Below, one piece after another: positions 46,831 to 64,000 of a stretch of DNA of 64,000 bases. The notes below the pieces were generated by a model that searched no databases, had not been told where the DNA came from, and saw only the letters and a list, made by a program, of their open reading frames with translations. Position numbers and translations under genes: made by a program. Origin of the DNA: Paralvinella palmiformis (taxonomy: Eukaryota; Annelida; Polychaeta; Terebellida; Alvinellidae); contig JAODUP010000437.1 of assembly GCA_025642065.1 (NCBI GenBank), positions 124,001 through 188,000 of the forward strand. Reading direction: 5' to 3'. The stretch's first letter is position 1; the number at the start of each line of letters is the position of its first letter.

Positions 46831-48463
46831 CAGGTGACACAAAGTTGAAACATACCTCAAAATGCAGTGGGTTCAACCTGGATTTAAAGCCAGACGCCAA
46901 ATATTTTTTTATTAGATCACAGGCATCTGTACCAAACTGGGTACATCGATCGATACCCACACGACTGTATCATTAAGCGTTTTAGTAAGAAACGTTTGAC
47001 ATCGTATCGATTAATGGTGACGTAATTAAGGTATTCTGTGACTGGACACACACGCGCGCTCACACGCACGCACACACAGCCATTAACGATATATAAAACT
47101 GTGGATTAAATTTTGTTTGTCGTTAAATTAGATTGTAACGTATGATATAGGTGTACAGCCAACACATTTCCGAAGGAGTTTTGTGCTTTAATTCCAGCCT
47201 TTTTAGATCGATCTAATTTCCGGATTGATAGAACTATCTCGATATTATGTTATGATAACCGTACGCCTACACGCAACTCCGTCAAACAACTGGGTACAAA
47301 ACTGTGCGGTTTATTTATAATGGCATAACATGCATGCTTACCTCGGCTTTCAAGTGTCTATACTATAGTGATAAGTTTTACAGGTATTAACTTTAGTATA
47401 TTAGTTTTTGCCTATCTAGCTCTTTTCATAGCTTATATACGTTCAAGCAACAGTCGTTCTTCACTGCCTTAATTATGTTTTATAAATGTAGTTATTTCGG
47501 CCTGTGGGAAGTTCCCCCAGATTGGTATATTCTTCGAATTACATTCATGGCGATTTTTTTGGCTGTGCTGTTTCTGAAAGCCGGATCTATCTGCGAGATG
47601 AGATAAACACCTAACTTCCTCTTGCAACTTTACAAACTAAAATGGAGTCTAAATAATAACATGCTATCACTACGACAGGTAGCGATATTTCGATTACCTT
47701 ATATGGCCATGTTCCGCCGATTGGAGACGGGTCACGTGGCGAATCAGGCGTCGTCATGCATGAATGGTTCGCAATCATCGAACATCTATTAGAGAATTCG
47801 ACCACACATAACGCCAACATATTAAACATACATTATTATTACATATTTCAGGGTCATTAAATAATGGGATATTCGTATCTGTTCTAGTATTTCATATACT
47901 GGCCGAAAACTAGGTTATATATATATATATATATATATATAAAGTGATAAATGTAATAAAATATTAAGGGAAAGAACATCTTAACGTGACAATTAAGTCA
48001 TTAGCCATTCTACAAAAATTACATAAATTATTTACACCACTTGACATTTTCCTACACATACATTACAAAAACAGACATATAAAACGCACCGATATGTTCC
48101 TTTTAAATAAACATAATAAATGATCAACTGTAATTATATAAACACTCCGGAGTGTAAATTGTTTAATAGATAATACAACGCCACTGCTAGAATGGTAAGG
48201 AAATTACAGGCTAAACAAAAAATAGCTTCACACGTATTATACTGATTCAGCAATATTCATTCTAAATAGTTGTTGTTCGTTTTTCTATTTAAAAGCCGCG
48301 TCGTTCACTCAAAGAAATAATCATGTGCTTAAGTTACACATCCGACCAAAGGTCACCACGCAAAGTTCGTAAGGAAGGATCTTCGCTGAATAAGGTGACA
48401 ACGAGGTATTTTGCATAACAATCATGAGAGCCATTTTCTTGTGCGAGTCACGAGGAAAAATCT
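46831..48463. other. Upstream of actin; simple repeats, one distal CArG box
   Basis: Short CA/CG-rich repeat at 47045-47081 and (TA)n at 47914-47941. A 12-base palindrome GCTCGCGCGAGC lies just before this stretch, at about 46507. No gene seen. Confidence 0.4.
47697..47706. promoter_or_regulatory. Distal CArG box (SRF site)
   Basis: CCTTATATGG fits CC(A/T)6GG exactly. It lies about 1.07 kb before the inferred actin start site. Confidence 0.5.
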
Positions 48464-48473
48464 CCTAATATGG
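48464..48473. promoter_or_regulatory. Proximal CArG box of actin promoter
   Basis: CCTAATATGG fits CC(A/T)6GG exactly and lies about 275 bases before the TATA box. SRF binding to CArG boxes is the well-known mode of control of animal actin genes. Confidence 0.65.
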
Positions 48474-48738
48474 TCATCAATATGAGACGGGTCCACTCAG
48501 GCATATTTCCGGGGTAGTCATCATATCATGGTGCATAGTAACCCCCACAAAGCTGCACAACTTCAAAGCCAGACTGTGGTCTTAATTGGATATATGTGAT
48601 GATTTGTAGCGCTTATTTTAGTATTCTTTGAAATGCTTTGGCTATGATGTAGAATTGGAGTAATTCCAACCCGGCACCCCCATGACCATTGCGTAGGATA
48701 GACGTGGCGTAGAAATGAGTCAGGCCCGGGTTGTCGCC

Positions 48739-48746
48739 TTATAAAT
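48739..48746 (+). promoter_or_regulatory. TATA box of actin gene
   Basis: TTATAAAT, placed so that transcription would start near 48768-48775 and give a short non-coding first exon ending at 48843 (donor gtaagt at 48844). Confidence 0.65.
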
Positions 48747-49368
48747 GACAGCTGGTGGCTTGCTGTTTTACCAGAGTGCTTTCCCAGTGACAAGTAGTAG
48801 GGACTATTATCGTTTCACGGTGTTTTGGTATTGCTCTAAACCTGTAAGTAATATTAGTCTTGTTTCGTTGTTGAATATGTATATTGTGATTTTAATATAG
48901 CAATGTTAAAATAATTACCGCTGGTATTTTAGTTGTGAGGTTATTGATTTCTGATTTTGGACCAGGTGCTTTATTTACTGGGTTTAACTTATTTCGGCTC
49001 GCCGATATCATAAATTGATAAAGCTGTGTATTTTTGTACATTCTTTAATTTTTCTAACTTAAGAAGTTCAAAAATCTGAGCAGGTTTAATTGATTTGAAA
49101 TGGTGAGAAACCAGCTTTAATAATTATGATAGATCTAGTAATGTGCAGATTTTGTTCGGGTTAAAGTTTAATTTACATGTCTTTAAACATATATATTTTC
49201 AATATTGATCTCCATTCAAGTTTTTACATCGATATTAGAAACAATGTATACCTCCGATGGGTGTAATCCCATTATTCGAAAAGATTGTGGACATTTAATT
49301 TCACTGGAACACGGCCTGTGTGTGCGCGCACGCCCCTGTGTGTACTTCACAGTAAATGGCTCGCCTGA

Positions 49369-49378
49369 CCATATATGG
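49369..49378. promoter_or_regulatory. Intronic CArG box in actin intron 1
   Basis: CCATATATGG, a symmetrical perfect CArG box inside the first intron, a usual place for an SRF element in actin genes. Confidence 0.6.
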
Positions 49379-49762
49379 TAATATAGCGTGCACGGCTGTT
49401 CTCGTCGTCACCACGCCCACAGCCAATAGGAATGCCATATGTTAATGGCTTATACTAAGTGACCGTTCTAGGTGACTAACAGCTGTTAACATATTGACTA
49501 CTATATCGTCTGCGTTTGGATTTTATTTTATTGGGTCGTCACTTTTGGCCCTAATTATGAGTGAAAAGTTATAGGACCTACACCAGCCATGTACCAGTAC
49601 GTTAGATATGATTGACAAGCTTGTTGAGTAACGTAATACCGCACAAGGCTAAAAGTGCACCTACACGGCTGGAAAATAGAATTGCATGTCATTTAAGACT
49701 GAAGATGGCAACATGCCGTGATTAGTGGCCAAAACATCGATAATAAAAGTATTGAACCATAG

Positions 49763-51279
<1,517 letters not shown>

Positions 51280-51312
51280 ATTAATAATACTCTGTAGGGT
51301 TTACATCTTCAT

Positions 51313-51380
51313 ATGTTGGCTGTTTAACTGGTCCGAGATTAAGCTTATGTTGGCTGTTTAACTGGTCCGAGATTAAGCTT
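51313..51380 (+). repeat. 34-bp perfect tandem duplication in the actin 3'UTR
   Basis: Two identical head-to-tail units, 51313-51346 and 51347-51380 (beginning atgttggctg and ending attaagctt), 34 bases after the stop codon. Confidence 0.95.
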
Positions 51381-51634
51381 GAAACCAGGGTTGGATCTCA
51401 TTAAGAATCTACTTAAATCTTAGTCACTGGGGATTGGAAGTCCGTTACTGATGAACCTCGGCCTGGTTTAAAAAATAATTTTTGTGGGTAATTTTGGGAT
51501 GGGCATTCAAAGAATGTGTGTTGTATAAATTGTTACTATGAAAATGTGAGATTGAAAGTTTTGTAGTCTTGCCAGTGCGCAATAAGTTGTAAGCGAATGT
51601 AACATTCCATAAAATGCTAAAATACCTAAAAAAT

Positions 51635-51640
51635 AATAAA
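51635..51640 (+). terminator. Candidate poly(A) signal of actin
   Basis: AATAAA about 355 bases after the stop codon, in an A-rich stretch. First good signal downstream. Confidence 0.55.
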
Positions 51641-53309
51641 ATACAACAAACTGTACTTTGCTTGATTTTGTTTTCACATGCACCCACTCTACTTATATTT
51701 CAGTTATGACCATACCAACTTCAATTTATCGAAACTTAAAAAAGTTAACTGTATTGGTGACTGCAAACATGGTAATGACCATTTTAGCTGGGCTTGTTCA
51801 TCTGCTTTATTTGTATTTCTGGGTAAAATCCAAAACTGTTCTTTCATACACCTTTCAGTCCATTGTTTCGTTTGTACAAAGTAGACAATCCGAGTTGAGA
51901 ATTGAATTGTTAGATGAAGAAAATTTGAGGTTTGTCCATAATTTGATAACAAATAATAAAACTTGCTCATTTTGTCGTACATAAAATTATCAAATGAAAG
52001 CTTATTTGTTTTTGATACCAACAACTAATTTCTATTTGAAAATTTTCAAAGTATGCAAAATTGAAGTTCAAATTATGATTTGCCAACGATTTGAGTGTTA
52101 CTGTTCTTTGACCCAAGACTAATGCCTTAGATTTATTTTGTCACAATCTAGGTAAAACATTTTCTTTCAAAAATATTATATAAGTTGGTATTCATCATTA
52201 AAACTAAATACAAAGAACAGCCAAATAAGTTTATTGCCCCATTTAGACATCTGCCCAAAAATGGCTGGCGGGTGCAATTTTGTAAGCCGACTTTCATTTA
52301 AATTTAAGATAATTTCAAAATTATTTACATATCTAGCTTGTGTCATGAGGACTATAAAGTATTGCACCAATATTGGCGAATAGCTTTCATGTCAATATAA
52401 TGATTTCTTATTACACCACACGGTCAATTAAATTGGGTTAGTTTATTCAAAACAGAATCATATGCATACATTTTAAATGTATATTTACATAGGAACAAAT
52501 ATATTGAACAATTCTTGAGTTAAAATACAGGCTAACGATGAAATTAAACATGATATTTCCAAAGCGATATTGGTTCTTTTGTTTCAGAAACTTGTTAAAA
52601 GATTCTGTTACACGTTATAAAATATAACAAAATACTTAAAAAATTACAGAATTTTTGTGTGTAGATGTTAACCTATAACTATTACAACAATATGGTAGAA
52701 AAACATGTCTAAGCCTTACAATGTCCACATAGTTAGTCTCCTGATATATTCTAGCTAAGCTTGGCTGAGTTTATTATTACTGAAATATTTTGTTTATAAT
52801 TGTAGTTACATGGGCAGTGATAATGGTGATAATGATATGTAAACATGGATACATGCACAGATTAATTGCCCATAAGCTCTGAATATAGATTATATCTCTG
52901 ATGTTATGCTGTCATAACTGAAAACTCTCATCATTTACACATATCACAACTGACATCAGAAAATTGATTGACACACCAAATCGCAGTAATGCCAATTTAT
53001 AACTCATACCAGGAATAGAAAAGTACGAAATACAAACATAATATAACAACACTAATCTTTTTTACAATGACACATATCTGTTTATCTCAAAAATCAGATG
53101 CCAATTTGATGCCAATTTTACAATATAGGTGTTAAAGTATTACAAACTGTCATTATAACAGTTTGATATTTTCACATGTGATAAGTAAAGTCAATGCATA
53201 AACACTCACTAATATTTTCCTTCTTAGGATATTCGCAATGGATTAACTCATAACAATCTCGAGGAGAACAATCTCATAATTAAATGCAAGATTTCCTAAC
53301 ATCAGCCAG
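51641..53309. other. Space between convergent actin and USP8 genes
   Basis: AT-rich. The right part must hold the USP8 3'UTR; on the minus strand AATAAA signals occur at 52775-52770 and further left near 52233. Open frames at 51658-51984 on either strand show no domain. Nothing else recognised. Confidence 0.4.
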
Positions 53310-62846
<9,537 letters not shown>

Positions 62847-64000
62847 CTGAAGTAAATGCACATAATATTGACTATTATAACAACAACTCCCACTACTACA
62901 GAGCTATATCCAGTTGTAACAGATGCACAATTAACAGTATTCCATCTAGGTATTAGGGGAAGAGAGGAACATTCTCCTCTTGATTCTACAATGATGGGGA
63001 TTTTATGCTTTTGAATAGAAGAAAGCATGAGACTTACTTCCCTGAGGGGTAATAAAGCTATGAAATAAATTTAGAATCTATATTGGCTTGCAGGGCTGTC
63101 ACACTGTGAGCTACACTAATATGATAAGATTCTTTTGCAGCCCAAATATTTTCCAAACACCGCTATTTATTCTGGAGGAAATACTAAATTTAAAAAAACC
63201 TTGATCATCCAGATGATCAGTGAAATGAGGTCGTTGTATTACTCCTTGACAAAGTAAAGATTCTTAACTCCTCCAGTTCATCACCATTAAATATCATCTT
63301 CAAATCTAAACTAATCAAAATCCACACAACGCCCTTACAACTGGACGATCTGGCAGAACGTGTGCTCTTTCTATGATCTATCTACTCCATTTCTGGGAAG
63401 AGATATTCACAGTCATCAATGCTTACTGATGTCATAGCAATTAGTTATTACTAACACATTGTTTATAAACACTAACATTGTAGTTTCGTTGTATCAACAC
63501 AATTGTCAACATAGTTCAGGCACATTTGGCCATTCATAAAACTTTCCAATGTTTCCTATATGAACAACAGACCATTCCCAAGCACTAAATCCTTTGAAGT
63601 CCATGATTCCCGCAAAACTATTTTATGGCTGCGGATTAGACCTTCTCAAACAGTATACCACAACAACTACAGAGTGGTAGAGACTAAATATTAATGCATG
63701 TAGGCCTGCAATAATAAAGCAAAATGCTCAGAATGATTTGTATCAACTTCATAAATCATCACGGCTTGTGCACTTCAAAAAAAAAGAAGACAGGCAACAT
63801 GACCAAACTTCTGTTAATAACTGCTGCAGAAAGAATCCCAAAAGATAAGTCATTTCACCAAAAACATATGAAGATGCTCAACATGCTGATATCCACCAAT
63901 CAGGCTAGCTACATGTTATAATTATCAGTCTGACAAATGATGTCCACAAGCACAGAATTAGCTGGAGAATGAAGTATCTTGAAGAGGGATTAATTAACTA
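62847..64000. other. USP8 upstream intron or flank, no exon confirmed
   Basis: The first USP8 exon found starts in phase 0 after a normal acceptor, so a coding exon must lie further right. I looked for rhodanese or MIT-like blocks on the minus strand here and saw none. A short frame at 63028-62930 on the minus strand has stops close by, no acceptor at its start, and no family match. Confidence 0.45.

Noticed and set aside
51658..51984. 108-codon plus-strand frame after actin (with a 106-codon frame on the other strand)
   Set aside because: No domain, AT-rich, both strands equally open, and located in the actin/USP8 3' region.

Overview
The window looks like part of an invertebrate nuclear genome, most likely a mollusc. 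It is AT-rich with microsatellites. It carries spliced genes with GT-AG introns, and many short dispersed repeats and decayed transposons fill the space between and inside the genes. There are no bacterial-style operons, no rRNA and no CRISPR array. The phylum is an inference from the look of the proteins and repeats; no search was run.

Four real protein-coding genes can be built exon by exon with consistent splice phases. (1) 118-506, minus: the first two coding exons of dymeclin (DYM, Golgi-associated); the rest lies left of the window. (2) 24142-32876, plus: a six-exon, 247-residue MIF4G-domain protein of the PAIP1/CTIF/MIF4GD type, with an RG-rich N-terminus. (3) 49799-51279, plus: a complete 376-residue actin with a non-coding first exon, a TATA box and three CArG (SRF) boxes. 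(4) 53310-62846, minus: the C-terminal 602 residues (14 exons) of the endosomal deubiquitinase USP8, with coiled coil, WW-like module, 14-3-3 motif, STAM-SH3 motif and the whole catalytic domain. Actin and USP8 are convergent. These are unrelated housekeeping functions (Golgi, translation, cytoskeleton, endosomal sorting) and I see no functional cluster.

The rest is mostly mobile DNA. 565-7130: decayed repeats, a 1155-bp hAT-type non-autonomous element with a perfect 8-bp target duplication, two tRNA-derived SINEs (one with a perfect 15-bp target duplication), and an unrecognised degraded coding sequence at 2828-3430. 8950-20670: a dense transposon pile with a CR1-like LINE, two hAT remnants, a MULE transposase fragment, a second LINE, and a Ty3/gypsy pol remnant lying between two ~165-bp inverted repeats. 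26046-30915 (introns of the MIF4G gene): a MITE-like element containing a perfect 60-bp inverted repeat, SINEs and a LINE end. 34050-45914: another MITE with an internal tandem duplication, a minus-strand LINE, a second copy of the hAT remnant, and an RTE LINE inserted into another LINE. 46030-46830: more SINEs.

I did not find a clear new biological system. The items most worth a second look are the unrecognised coding remnant at 2828-3430, the perfect 60-bp hairpin at 26424-26597, the inverted repeats around the gypsy remnant, the snap-back duplication inside one hAT copy, and the possible intron-retention isoform of the MIF4G gene.
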